Assembly (NCBI RefSeq): GCF_003938655.1
Contig: NZ_RJJT01000002.1
Coordinates: forward strand, 248,001 to 312,000
DNA: 64,000 bases
Reading direction: 5' to 3'
Source: Rhizobium pisi
GTDB taxonomy: Bacteria; Pseudomonadota; Alphaproteobacteria; Rhizobiales; Rhizobiaceae
Below are positions 25,036 through 33,838 of this stretch, in pieces. The notes under the pieces were generated by a model. That model worked only from the letters and a program-made list of their open reading frames with translations. It made no database searches and had not been told where the DNA came from. The stretch's first letter is position 1; the number at the start of each line of letters is the position of its first letter. The position numbers and the translations under genes were made by a program.

Positions 25036-26526
25036 CTATCTTGCAATGGGAGAAAGGAGATAGCTGTCCAGTCGCGCAGACCGGAAAGTCCAGCTCCGCC
25101 AGTCGCGCCGGCGCATCTCAAAATTCCTGGCGAGGTAGTACCGAACTGTCACCGCTTGGGTCCTCTGGTCCATCAGATGATCCGGCAGCTTGAGGAGATA
25201 GAGATCGAGTGCGGGAATGGCGGAAGGGCCGAGTGAGGAGAGATAATCGATATCAAGCGGCTGGCCTTCGAAGCTGATCTCCCGGCTGTGGGTGACATTG
25301 AAGCGGGCGCTGAAAGCGGGGAAATCGATGAAGGCGCTGATGTAGAGAACGGCGATGAGGGAAGCGAGGTTGGTGGCGATCAGCCATTCGTTGGATCGGT
25401 TCAGCAGAATGCGCAGCAGCATCAAGGCAAGGCCGATGGCGACGATGCCCATCCAGAGACCAGCGGCAACACGCAGTTCCGTCAGCGAATAGGCCTCGAC
25501 GTAAAGCTCGAGCCGCAGCATCGAAGACAGGCAGAGAAGGATGTTCTGGCCGATCCATGCGTAGACAAGGCCGCGGATCAGGGGGCTTTTATCGCCGGGG
25601 CCATCGGGCCGCATGGCGAGGAGGACGAAACCGGCGGCAAGAAGCGCTGTCGCAATCAGCGGATAGGCGCCGCGATGAGCATATTCGGCATGGCTCATGT
25701 GATCGGGCAAATCGGCGCCGCCCCAGAGATAGACGAGATCGAGAAGCGTCTGCACGGCAAAGAGCGCATTGAAGAGAAGCAGCGACCGCAGCAGCGAGGC
25801 GTGGCCGAGCGGTGCATTTTTGGTCGGCACGATATGGAGCGCTCTGCTGGCTTGCGACCTCGCAGTGCGGCGTGCCAGCCGCGGCCGGAGCATCGCCCAG
25901 ACGACCGCTGATATCACCACCCAGAAGCCGATCCGCCAGGGATCAAGAAACTGCAGCAGAAGGTCAAAACGGATACTGCGCAGCGTGACCTCGATGAGCG
26001 GATTCGCCGCCGCAAAAAGAAGCAGGAAGACCGATGCGAGAATGAGCGGCATCACGCAGAGGCCGATGCTTCTGCGGATTTCGGCTGAAGACGAATGTTT
26101 GGCCCGTGTCGCAAAATATCTCTTGCTGTCCTCGACAAGCCGGAATGGAATGACGACAGCGAAACGAAGAAACACAGAAGGCAGCTCGGTTAGGCTGCGC
26201 GGTACAAGTCTGGCGCAGGTGAGAGCAACTGACATCAGGGCGCAGAGGCAAAGAACAAAGCCCATGGGCGACGATGTTTCCAGCAGAGGCGCCGACGCCA
26301 GGATCGAAAAGCCGAGGAGAAGAGCCGCCGTTAAAGGCGAGAGGCTCTTCATGGCCGGGAACAGAATGCAGGCGCAGATGGCGAGCGCAAAGAGAAAAAG
26401 ATTTATCCCGGGTTCCTGGCCAAAGATCAGAAAATCCGCCAGCGCCACGATGCCAAGCAGCACGGGAATTCGGCCGGGATTGCGTCTGATGGGCATCGGC
26501 GATGTCAAGGTGTCGGTTGTGTCCAT
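25036..26526 (-). CDS. Polytopic membrane protein, DUF4173-type
   Basis: A 496-residue protein with about ten or more hydrophobic segments from residue 18 onward and a soluble C-terminal tail of about 80 residues (NVTHSREISFEGQPLDIDYL and following). This matches the DUF4173 architecture of unknown function, often found next to regulators in alphaproteobacteria. The ATG at 26526 has GAGAGGA upstream; the longer upstream frame lacks membrane-protein character. It precedes the two-component genes on the same strand and could be a partner of the short-sensor kinase. Confidence 0.75.
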   Translation of the reverse strand: MDTTDTLTSPMPIRRNPGRIPVLLGIVALADFLIFGQEPGINLFLFALAICACILFPAMKSLSPLTAALLLGFSILASAPLLETSSPMGFVLCLCALMSVALTCARLVPRSLTELPSVFLRFAVVIPFRLVEDSKRYFATRAKHSSSAEIRRSIGLCVMPLILASVFLLLFAAANPLIEVTLRSIRFDLLLQFLDPWRIGFWVVISAVVWAMLRPRLARRTARSQASRALHIVPTKNAPLGHASLLRSLLLFNALFAVQTLLDLVYLWGGADLPDHMSHAEYAHRGAYPLIATALLAAGFVLLAMRPDGPGDKSPLIRGLVYAWIGQNILLCLSSMLRLELYVEAYSLTELRVAAGLWMGIVAIGLALMLLRILLNRSNEWLIATNLASLIAVLYISAFIDFPAFSARFNVTHSREISFEGQPLDIDYLSSLGPSAIPALDLYLLKLPDHLMDQRTQAVTVRYYLARNFEMRRRDWRSWTFRSARLDSYLLSPIAR

Positions 26527-26699
26527 TGCTGGTCCTCTCGTAAATGCCGCCGTTCCATCACGATGCGCATGCTTGCGGAGATCCCCTCGGAAAAGGCCCC
26601 CCGAGGCTGGCGCGTCTCTATCAGCCACCACCCGTCCTTGCGGAGGCGATCCGGCACAGCGGAGGGTGTGATGCGGGGCGGGGTGTCGTTCTTGCTCAT
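26505..26699 (-). CDS. Small hypothetical protein overlapping the DUF4173 gene
   Basis: A 64-residue frame starts MSKNDTPPRITPSAVPDRLR and continues DGWWLIETRQPRGAF. It overlaps the DUF4173 start by 22 bp and carries that gene's ribosome site inside its end, implying translational coupling. Third positions are mostly G or C. No clear Shine-Dalgarno sequence precedes it. The product is basic and soluble. No family is recognised. Confidence 0.4.
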   Translation of the reverse strand: MSKNDTPPRITPSAVPDRLRKDGWWLIETRQPRGAFSEGISASMRIVMERRHLREDQQWTQPTP

Positions 26700-27039
26700 G
26701 ACAGGAAAATGCCCCGCCGGATTGCAGATTTTGTGCAGAAGGTGAGGAGCAATTCAGGAAAATCGCGCTGGCCTGCCAGGTCATTTAGGAAGTGCGAAGA
26801 CGGCGTCGTCTACATCCCTCACGACAGGTTTTTCTTTTCCGCTTGACGGCGCCGGCGCGCGGAGGAGGTCGTAGAAATCGGTCTTTCTTAACGCGGATGG
26901 TATCCACAACTGGAAACTCCGCACTAGGTTCAGCCTGGACCCGTCAAATTCGCCGCGGCGGGCTCTTAGGCCACGGTCAACGAGACAACGGGGCAGACAT
27001 CTGCCTTCACAATCCAGGTACTCCAAGGAGTTTCTCCCA

Positions 27040-29076
27040 ATGCCGGACACCTCTCAAGCGCCGAAGACATTCCCAGCTCCCAAGGATCAACGCCTCCGGG
27101 ATCTCGCCGACTGCATCCGTTTCCTCTCCATGGACGCGGTTCAACAGGCAAAGAGCGGTCACCCCGGCATGCCGATGGGTATGGCTGACATCGCGGCGGT
27201 TCTCTTTTCCGAGTTTCTGAAGTTCGATGCGGGCGATCCCCATTGGTTCGACCGCGATCGTTTCGTCATTTCCAACGGCCATGGCTCGATGTTGCTCTAC
27301 AGCCTGCTCTATTTGACGGGCTACAAGGACATGACGATCGACGAGATCAAACGCTTCCGCCAGATCGACAGCCGCACCGCCGGTCACCCCGAATATCGTC
27401 ACGCCACGGGCATCGAAACGACGACCGGCCCGCTGGGGCAGGGGATCGCAAACTCCGTTGGTCTGGCGCTCGGCGAGCGGATCATGAACGCCTCGTTCGG
27501 CGACAATCTGGTCAACCACCACACCTATGTCTTCCTGGGCGACGGCTGCCTGATGGAAGGCATCAGCCACGAGGCGATATCCCTTGCCGGACATCTGAAG
27601 CTCGGCAAGCTCATCGCCTTCTGGGACGACAACTCGATCTCGATCGACGGCGCGACAAGTCTTGCCGAATCCGATGACCATCCGGCACGTTTCCGCGCGG
27701 CGAACTGGCACGTCCAGCAGATCGATGGGCACGATACCGATGCGATCCGCGCTGCGATCATCGAGGCGCAGAAGGTGACGGATCGGCCGTCGATGATTGC
27801 CTGCAAAACCATCATCGGCTTCGGTTTCCCCACAAGGGCGGGAACGCAGAAGGCCCATAGCGACGCGCCCGGAGAGGACGAGATCGCCGGCGCCCGCAAG
27901 ATCCTCGGCTGGACATCGCCTCCCTTCGAAATACCGCAAACGCTTCTGAGCGATTGGCGGAAGATCGGCGCCAAAGGCGAGTCGGCGCGGATGGCCTGGG
28001 CGATCCGTCTCCAGACCGCTTCGCCGGAGAAGCGAGACGATTTTCAACGACGGATGAAGGGAGAGCTTCCGTCCGGCTGGCGCGCCGCCATCGCTGCGGC
28101 AAAGCAGGAACTCTTAGGCTCCGAAAAGGACCTCGCCACCCGACAGGCGAGCGGCATCGTGCTCAACCATCTCTTCGATGCGATCCCTGAGCTGCTTGGC
28201 GGGTCGGCGGATCTGACGCCCTCGAACAACACCAAGGCCAAGAACCAGGTCGAGATCAAGCCTGGGGAATATGGTGGCTCCTATATTCACTATGGCGTCC
28301 GCGAGCACGGCATGGCGGCGGCGATGAACGGCTTGGCGCTGCATGGGGGGCTTGTTCCCTATGGCGGGACGTTCCTGACCTTTTCCGACTATTGCCGCCC
28401 GGCGATCCGGCTCGCAACGATCATGGAGGTCCGTTCGATTTTCGTGATGACGCATGACTCGATCGGATTGGGCGAGGACGGGCCTACACACCAGCCGATC
28501 GAACACCTGAGTGCACTGCGCGCCATTCCTCGCCTCGCCGTCTATCGTCCGGGCGACCCGATCGAAACGGCCGAGTGCTGGGAGGCGATCATGGATACGC
28601 CGCGGCAGGCGGCGCTGATTGCCCTGTCTCGCCAGCCGATGCCGCTTTTACGCCGCGACCCGACGGACGAGAACCGCTCGGCAAGGGGAGCCTACGTCCT
28701 TCAGGAAGCCGAAGGCGGCGAGCGGCAGCTGACGATTCTTGCCTCCGGCTCGGAACTGCATCTGGCGGTTGAAGCCCGCTCGGTGCTGCAGAACGAGGGG
28801 ATCCGCACTGCCGTGATTTCGATGCCGTGCAGGCTGCTGTTCGAGAAGCAGGATGCCGCCTACAAGAGATCGGTGTTGGGTGAGACGCGAGCGAGAGTCG
28901 CCGTCGAAGCTGCCGTGCAGGATTCCTGGGACCGTTATCTCGGTGTGGACGGCGTGTTTGTCGGCATGCATGAATTCGGAGCATCCGGCAAAATCGACGA
29001 CGTTTACAACAAGTTCGATATCACGACAGACGCCGTGATACGCGCTGGACGCGAAGCGACCGGAAAACAATCCTAG
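27040..29076 (+). CDS. tkt: Transketolase
   Basis: A thiamine-diphosphate enzyme of the pentose-phosphate pathway that transfers two-carbon units between sugar phosphates. Visible motifs include AKSGHPGMPMG, SNGHGSMLLYSLLYLTGY, TTGPLGQGIANSVG, GDGCLMEGISHEA with the following metal-binding Asn region, and HDSIGLGEDGPTHQP near residue 470. The 678 residues are a full-length transketolase. CCAAGGAG stands eight bases before the ATG. It appears to be a stand-alone plasmid copy and could help channel pentose phosphates made by the pentitol operon. Confidence 0.95.
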   Translation: MPDTSQAPKTFPAPKDQRLRDLADCIRFLSMDAVQQAKSGHPGMPMGMADIAAVLFSEFLKFDAGDPHWFDRDRFVISNGHGSMLLYSLLYLTGYKDMTIDEIKRFRQIDSRTAGHPEYRHATGIETTTGPLGQGIANSVGLALGERIMNASFGDNLVNHHTYVFLGDGCLMEGISHEAISLAGHLKLGKLIAFWDDNSISIDGATSLAESDDHPARFRAANWHVQQIDGHDTDAIRAAIIEAQKVTDRPSMIACKTIIGFGFPTRAGTQKAHSDAPGEDEIAGARKILGWTSPPFEIPQTLLSDWRKIGAKGESARMAWAIRLQTASPEKRDDFQRRMKGELPSGWRAAIAAAKQELLGSEKDLATRQASGIVLNHLFDAIPELLGGSADLTPSNNTKAKNQVEIKPGEYGGSYIHYGVREHGMAAAMNGLALHGGLVPYGGTFLTFSDYCRPAIRLATIMEVRSIFVMTHDSIGLGEDGPTHQPIEHLSALRAIPRLAVYRPGDPIETAECWEAIMDTPRQAALIALSRQPMPLLRRDPTDENRSARGAYVLQEAEGGERQLTILASGSELHLAVEARSVLQNEGIRTAVISMPCRLLFEKQDAAYKRSVLGETRARVAVEAAVQDSWDRYLGVDGVFVGMHEFGASGKIDDVYNKFDITTDAVIRAGREATGKQS

Positions 29077-29109
29077 CGATCCAAAGCAGGCAACCAGGCC
29101 GAGCGCCGA

Positions 29110-29298
29110 TTACCTAAATCTTGGCGCTCGCTTGGCGTTGTGGAGCAGTTCGCAGGCGGTCGCGAATGGCCCGAAAAGTTTGAGCAGCAGCGCTTGTTCC
29201 TCTGCGTCTATACGGTGACGAGCGCAGAACTCCGTTACGGACCAGACTTTTGTCAGATCGTCTGTTTCGATTTGTTTGGGTTCGATGTGTTCGGTCAA
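29110..29298 (-). CDS. Small hypothetical protein (62 aa)
   Basis: A TTG start at 29298 is supported by GGAGGAGACGCCG directly upstream. The product begins MTEHIEPKQIETDDLTKVWS and ends LLHNAKRAPRFR. An amphipathic helical middle (EFCARHRIDAEEQALLLKLF) suggests a small soluble helical protein. It converges with the transketolase gene. I do not recognise a function. Confidence 0.55.
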   Translation of the reverse strand: MTEHIEPKQIETDDLTKVWSVTEFCARHRIDAEEQALLLKLFGPFATACELLHNAKRAPRFR

Positions 29299-29439
29299 CG
29301 GCGTCTCCTCCAAATGCCAAGACTACGCCCCCATGGCATTTATAAGAATTAGCTAAAAAATGCTATTTGCACAACCGAAGAAAGACGTCGTCACTCCGCT
29401 GCAACGGGGATACCGGACTATTGGATGGCACGGATGCTG

Positions 29440-29676
29440 TCAGGCTTTGTCGATCATCGCCACGCGCAAGATATGGTTCATGCGGTCTTGCCAGCCCGGG
29501 CCATCGGCCTGGAAATAGGCGAGCACGTCGCTGTCGAGCTTCAGCGAGACGAGTTCCTTTGCGTTGGGCAACACCGGCCGTTCGACGGCAGCGGGCACGG
29601 CGATCTTCTTCGCCGGTTTGAACAGTGCTTCCGCAGCGTCAAGTGGATTGAGCGGCCGGCGCGGTGGTCGGGACAT
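29440..29676 (-). CDS. BrnA-type antitoxin without an adjacent toxin
   Basis: A 78-residue protein whose C-terminus (VSLKLDSDVLAYFQADGPGW, then QDRMNHILR) is the ribbon-helix-helix signature of the BrnA antitoxin family. The start at 29676 is preceded by TTTGGAG at suitable spacing; a second ATG two codons earlier is too close. BrnA normally follows a brnT RNase gene, but nothing BrnT-like reads in the 200 bp upstream. It may be a solitary regulator or a leftover of a toxin-antitoxin pair. Confidence 0.75.
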   Translation of the reverse strand: MSRPPRRPLNPLDAAEALFKPAKKIAVPAAVERPVLPNAKELVSLKLDSDVLAYFQADGPGWQDRMNHILRVAMIDKA

Positions 29677-29912
29677 AGACATCTCCAAAGGCGGGGTGTT
29701 GTCGCCACATTGTATCGCGTTGGTGCGTGAATACCGGTTGCTTCGTCTCCGTCGAAACACCCCAAGCATTCGCGGCTTATGGGTTGCGTCAGGCATCCTA
29801 TGAGGATTCGAACGGTTTAGCCATCGCTGCAAGCTGTCCGGCTAGGGGTTTTACTTCCGCTCAGATGTAACCGCACCTTGCCGCGCCTTGCATCAAGACA
29901 CGCGCACATATG

Positions 29913-29941
29913 AAAACGCCCGCCGATTATGCGGCGGGCGT
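29913..29941 (-). terminator. Rho-independent terminator of the Rap gene
   Basis: A 9-bp GC stem (29917-29925 with 29932-29940, CGCCCGCCG) closes a 6-base loop. On the minus strand it is followed by TTTT. It lies 27 bp after the Rap-family stop codon. Confidence 0.8.
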
Positions 29942-29967
29942 CGTTTGTTCATGAACTCAGCCGCTGT

Positions 29968-30681
29968 TTAAACGAGGTGAGCGTCGGTGCCGGTGATGTT
30001 GAGCGTCAGGACGCCGACATCCGTGTGGCCTTCGCCGTCGGAGATCTTGTAGTACTGGACGTTTTCCGTGACCTGCTGGCCGGCAGTCAGGTCTTCCGTC
30101 AGCGTGTAGGTGAATTCACCATTCGGCTTGACGTGGAAGATGCCATGGTCGCCAGCGATGTCGGTAACGGCGTCGAGGCCGCTCTTGGCGCTGACGTTCG
30201 TGCCGTCGAACTGACGGAGGAAGAGCTTGCCGTTGTCGCCCTTAATGTCGTTGCTGAGAACGTTGCCACCCATGACGTCGCCTTCGGAGAAGCTGAAGTG
30301 GTCATCGACAGCCACCGGCTTGACCTGGGTTACGCCCTTGATGTTCAGGGAGAACACGCCGACGTCGGTGTGGCCGGCGCCGTCGGAGATCTTGTAGGTG
30401 ACACGTTCGGTCAGCGTTTCACCGTTGGTGAAGCCGATCTTGGCAGCGTCGCTGAGAACGTAGGTATAGCTGCCGTCCGGCTTGACGAAGAAGGTGCCGA
30501 AGTCGCCATGGATCTCGGTGACCTGGCTGTTGCCCTGCTTGGCACCAACGCTTTCGCCGTCGAAGGCGCGCAGGTACAGGTGGCCGTTGTCGGAAGAATC
30601 GTTGGAAAGCAGATTTCCGGAAATTACGTCAGTTTCGTTAAATGTTGCACTATCATCAGTTGCGTGTATCGGCGAAGCCAT
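29968..30681 (-). CDS. rapA: Rap-family adhesin with two cadherin-like (Ra) domains
   Basis: A 237-residue acidic protein made of two repeats of about 110-120 residues. Each contains a GNLLSND/GNVLSND turn, a VKPDGSYTY/VKPNGEFTY strand and a KISDG-GHTDVGV motif. This is the architecture of the calcium-binding Rhizobium adhering proteins (RapA group), secreted by the PrsDE type I system and involved in polar attachment and biofilm matrix. No N-terminal signal peptide is visible, in keeping with type I export. The start has GGAGAG upstream. prsDE and exopolysaccharide genes are absent here, so export relies on genes elsewhere. Which Rap paralogue it is cannot be decided. Confidence 0.85.
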   Translation of the reverse strand: MASPIHATDDSATFNETDVISGNLLSNDSSDNGHLYLRAFDGESVGAKQGNSQVTEIHGDFGTFFVKPDGSYTYVLSDAAKIGFTNGETLTERVTYKISDGAGHTDVGVFSLNIKGVTQVKPVAVDDHFSFSEGDVMGGNVLSNDIKGDNGKLFLRQFDGTNVSAKSGLDAVTDIAGDHGIFHVKPNGEFTYTLTEDLTAGQQVTENVQYYKISDGEGHTDVGVLTLNITGTDAHLV

Positions 30682-31112
30682 TGCTCTCTCCTAAAATTGT
30701 TTATCGACGGGTCAATTTTGACCTTAGCGAGCGGCTCCTTTAACAACTGATTAATACTATAAGTCAATAACCTATTTACCAGAAGGTTAATTTCGCCGCC
30801 GATTTTCCCGTTGCTTCATTTCCGATGGAATAATTCCATTTTCACGCAAATTTGAAGAAAAATTGGCGAACTAATACGCGGATAACTTGAGTAAAATGCT
30901 AGAGACGGATACCTCCGGTGGAGTTTTGTGACGCAACGGGTTCGCCCGTTGCAATCGCGGTCTCCGAGACTTATTTTACAGCTGCGACCGATCGAAGCGG
31001 GACCGAAGCCGTATGGCTTGTAGGCGACACGCTTGCGCATCGCGCCATACGCTGCGCGATAAGCAATCCCACACACAAGCGATAACCCGGCCATGGCCGG
31101 CGAAGGATTTTT
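30682..31112. other. Spacer upstream of the Rap gene
   Basis: About 430 bp. The first 200 bp are AT-rich and probably contain the Rap promoter. The rest (30960-31110) has frames without coding bias. No RNA gene or repeat is recognisable by eye. Confidence 0.45.
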
Positions 31113-31261
31113 TTGAACGACCCAAAAAAAGTCACCGCGGTTGCGGCGGCCAAACCGCGTGAAGGTGACGAGTTCGCCGCCCCGCCGGGAGCTGGACGCC
31201 GTCTCCCTGCCTTCTCACCTGGCGCGAATTGCAGGCGCTGATTGTCGAGCAGCTCGGCTGA
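31113..31261 (+). pseudogene. Possible small protein disrupted by a frameshift
   Basis: A TTG at 31113 preceded by GAAGGA opens a frame reading NDPKKVTAVAAAKPREGDEF. The frame 3' of it that looks coding is shifted by one base and ends TWRELQALIVEQLG before the TGA at 31259-31261. The total length is 3n+2, so one base appears to be missing. It sits 41 bp upstream of the rpsU copy, which has the same type of defect. I do not recognise the family. Confidence 0.3.
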
Positions 31262-31302
31262 ACGGCGATCATCACACCACCACTCAATAAGGAGAACTTG
31301 AA

Positions 31303-31535
31303 ATGCAGGTACTCGTCAGAGACAACAACGTCGATCAGGCCCTCAGGGTTTTGAAAAAGAAAATGCAGCGCGAAGGCCTTTCCGCGAAATGAAGGAACGG
31401 CGCGCCTACGAGAAACCATCCGAACGTCGCGTCAGGGAAAAGGCGCAGGCGATCAGCCGGCAGCGCAAGGCTGCCCGCAAGAAGATGCAGCGCGAGGGCC
31501 TGCCTGCCGGGAGCAAGCGCACGGCTGCCCGCTAG
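31303..31535 (+). pseudogene. rpsU: rpsU copy (ribosomal protein S21) with a one-base deletion
   Basis: The frame begins [20 protein letters not shown] and MQREGL, the canonical alphaproteobacterial S21 start, after GGAG. It then stops early at 31392. Restoring one T in CTTTCC (expected CTTTTCC) gives [20 protein letters not shown] and a normal basic tail to the TAG at 31533-31535, about 77 codons in all. S21 is a small-subunit protein that helps initiation; rhizobia often carry several copies. As written the gene is broken after about 29 codons. A homopolymer sequencing error is a fair alternative. Confidence 0.85.
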
Positions 31536-31593
31536 CCGCTCCTGCCTGGGAGGCCTCCCAGGCCTCGGTGGTTATATCCGGAAAGGACAGACA

Positions 31594-31788
31594 ATGGACG
31601 AACTGAACAGCCTCACCGTCTCGGAGGAACGCCTGGAAGATTGCCGCGATGTCGTGGAGCCGGATCTGCAGGATCTGATCCAACGCGCCCTGACATCCGG
31701 CTTTTCCCGGGAAGAGATCCTCATCGCGGTCAGCGAACTGGTCGCCGAAGACTTCGCAGTGGTCATGAAAACCCCGAGCGTCCATTGA
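31594..31788 (+). CDS. Small acidic hypothetical protein (64 aa)
   Basis: An ATG at 31594 follows GGAAAGGACAGACA. The protein (MDELNSLTVSEERLEDCRDV through EEILIAVSELVAEDFAVVMK) is acidic and predicted helical, with good coding bias. It lies about 60 bp after rpsU on the same strand and could be co-transcribed. No known domain is recognised. Confidence 0.6.
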   Translation: MDELNSLTVSEERLEDCRDVVEPDLQDLIQRALTSGFSREEILIAVSELVAEDFAVVMKTPSVH

Positions 31789-31850
31789 GGGCGACCATGA
31801 GAAGATCAGGGGATCATGGCGACAACGCCGGGGTCAAGCTCTGACGCCGC

Positions 31851-32762
31851 TCAGCGCTGGCTGGCCGATGCCTTGACGAAATCGATGAACGCCCGCAGCG
31901 GCGCGGGGACCAGGCGCCGTCCGGGATAATAGAGGAACGGACCGGAAAAACGCTGCCACCATGGTTCGAGGATCGGCTCGAGGGCGCCGCTGTCGAGATG
32001 CGGGCGCAGCCAGTCCTCGAAAACGTGGATAATCCCCGTACCCGATATCGCAGCGTCCACCTTAAGATCGGTCGCCCCGCCGATCCTGACGATCAGGGGG
32101 CCGCTCGGCTCGACCCGAACCACCTCGCCGTCTCGCTCGAATTCCCAGGGCGTCGTCAGCGCGCCGCTGGCAAATCGGCCGAGCAGACAGGCATGGCCGA
32201 GCAATTCGCTCGGGTGCCGCGGCCGGCCATGACGATCGAGATAGTCGGGGGACGCCGCAGTGGCAAAGCGCTGCACGCGTGGGCCGATCGGCACGGCGAT
32301 CATATCCTGCTCCAGCCGCTCATCATAACGGATGCCGGCGTCACAGCCGGCGGCGAGCACGTCGATGAAGCTCTCTTCGGCGACCACCTCCAGCCGAATG
32401 TCGGGATAGGCGGCGAGAAATGGCGGAACGATGGCGGGCAACACCAGCCGCGCCGCGCTGACCGGCACATTGAGCCGCAATGAACCGGCCGGCCTGTCGC
32501 GAAAACCGTTGACGACATCGAGGGCGGACTCCACTTCCGACAATGCGGGACCGAGCCGCTCCAGCAAACCCTTGCCCGCCTCTGTCGGAACGACGCTGCG
32601 CGTCGTGCGGTTGAGCAACCTGACGCCGAGTTGAGCCTCCAGCCGACGAACCGCCTCGCTGAGGAAGGAGGCGCTGCCGCCGCTGGCACGCGCGCCCTCA
32701 CGAAAACCGCCGGCCTGTGCCACGGCCACGAAGGCATTCAAATCACTCAAGTCGACTTTCAT
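31851..32762 (-). CDS. LysR-family transcriptional regulator
   Basis: A 303-residue regulator with an N-terminal winged helix (LNAFVAVAQAGGFREGARAS, LRRLEAQLGVRLLNRTTR as VRRLEAQLGV) and a substrate-binding domain of the PBP2 type common to AaeR/CrgA-like LTTRs. It is divergent from the aldo/keto reductase gene, the usual LysR target layout, with about 96 bp between starts. The inducer is unknown. Confidence 0.9.
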   Translation of the reverse strand: MKVDLSDLNAFVAVAQAGGFREGARASGGSASFLSEAVRRLEAQLGVRLLNRTTRSVVPTEAGKGLLERLGPALSEVESALDVVNGFRDRPAGSLRLNVPVSAARLVLPAIVPPFLAAYPDIRLEVVAEESFIDVLAAGCDAGIRYDERLEQDMIAVPIGPRVQRFATAASPDYLDRHGRPRHPSELLGHACLLGRFASGALTTPWEFERDGEVVRVEPSGPLIVRIGGATDLKVDAAISGTGIIHVFEDWLRPHLDSGALEPILEPWWQRFSGPFLYYPGRRLVPAPLRAFIDFVKASASQR

Positions 32763-32858
32763 TGTTCGCGATCCCGCACAGCCCGTACGGATTGTACCCA
32801 GTTTTCACGCGGCCGGACAACGCCTAACTTCGTGTCATCTCTTGAAAGGAGTTCGATC

Positions 32859-33734
32859 ATGTCCACAATCGATCAGTCCGGCACATTCACCATCGGCGAC
32901 CGTCGCGTCAAACGGCTTGGCTACGGCGCCATGCAGCTTGCGGGTCCAGGCGTGTTCGGTCCGCCCAGGGATCATGACGCCGCCTTGGCGGTGTTGCGCG
33001 AAGCCGTTGCTTCAGGCGTCAATCACATCGATACCAGCGACTTCTACGGCCCCCACGTCACCAACCGGATCATCCGCGAAGCGCTGCACCCTTATCGCGA
33101 CGATCTCGTCATCGTCACCAAGATCGGCGCGCGGCGCGGGACGGATGGATCATGGATTCCGGCCTTCTCTCGCGAAGAGCTGACGCAGGCGGTACACGAC
33201 AACCTCCGCAATCTCGGCCTGGATGTGCTCGACGTGGTCAACCTCAGAATCACGTTCGACCTGCATGGCCCCGCCGAAGGATCTATAGAGGAGCCCCTGG
33301 CGGTGCTTGCCGATCTTCAGCGACAAGGTCTCGTCCGTCAGGTGGGCTTAAGCAACGCCACATCGAAACAGGTCGCCGAAGGCCGCGGGATCACCGAGAT
33401 CGTCTGCGTGCAGAACCAGTACAATCTCGCGCATCGGGCCGACGATGCCCTCATCGACGAGCTTGCGGGCAAGGGCATCGCTTATGTACCGTTCTTTCCG
33501 CTCGGCGGCTTTACCCCGCTGCAATCGTCCACGCTCTCCAACGTCGCCGCACGCCTTGGCGCCACGCCCATGCAGGTTGCGCTCGCCTGGCTGCTGCGCC
33601 GTGCGCCGAACATACTGCTGATCCCCGGCACCTCCTCCGTCGGCCATCTCAGGGAAAACCTCGCCGCCGCCGGACTGATGCTGCCGGATGATGCTGTCCA
33701 GGAACTGAACAGCATGGCGAAGACCGCCGTCTGA
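32859..33734 (+). CDS. Aldo/keto reductase
   Basis: A 291-residue NADPH-dependent oxidoreductase of the AKR fold. The DTSDFYGPH segment carries the catalytic Asp and Tyr, VTKIGA the Lys, and the C-terminal LIPGTSSVGHLRENLAA binds the cofactor phosphate. It resembles the YdbC-like group that reduces aldehydes including pyridoxal. GAAAGGAG precedes the ATG at 32859. It is divergent from a LysR regulator that probably controls it, and ends before a strong hairpin. Confidence 0.9.
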   Translation: MSTIDQSGTFTIGDRRVKRLGYGAMQLAGPGVFGPPRDHDAALAVLREAVASGVNHIDTSDFYGPHVTNRIIREALHPYRDDLVIVTKIGARRGTDGSWIPAFSREELTQAVHDNLRNLGLDVLDVVNLRITFDLHGPAEGSIEEPLAVLADLQRQGLVRQVGLSNATSKQVAEGRGITEIVCVQNQYNLAHRADDALIDELAGKGIAYVPFFPLGGFTPLQSSTLSNVAARLGATPMQVALAWLLRRAPNILLIPGTSSVGHLRENLAAAGLMLPDDAVQELNSMAKTAV

Positions 33735-33763
33735 CGCCATTGGAGGGTCGCGGGTGATCCGGT

Positions 33764-33797
33764 CGCTTACGCCATGCCTTCGCGCATGGCGTAAGCG
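33764..33797. terminator. Bidirectional hairpin between converging genes
   Basis: A 14-bp perfect stem (33764-33777 with 33784-33797, CGCTTACGCCATGC) closes a 6-base loop. It sits between the converging aldo/keto reductase and PPK2 genes. There is no T-run on either side, so it is a stem that blocks read-through or protects 3' ends rather than a textbook terminator. Confidence 0.5.
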
Positions 33798-33838
33798 CAG
33801 TGCCGTATCCGGCTGCGAAAACCCGTTGGGGCTATGCC

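Noticed and set aside
29805..29820. GTTCGAATCC on the minus strand, resembling a tRNA T-loop
   Set aside because: The flanking bases do not form a T-stem and no acceptor, D or anticodon arm can be drawn.
30816..31094. 92-codon minus-strand frame in the spacer upstream of the Rap gene
   Set aside because: No coding bias, no ribosome site, and an amino-acid composition unlike real proteins.
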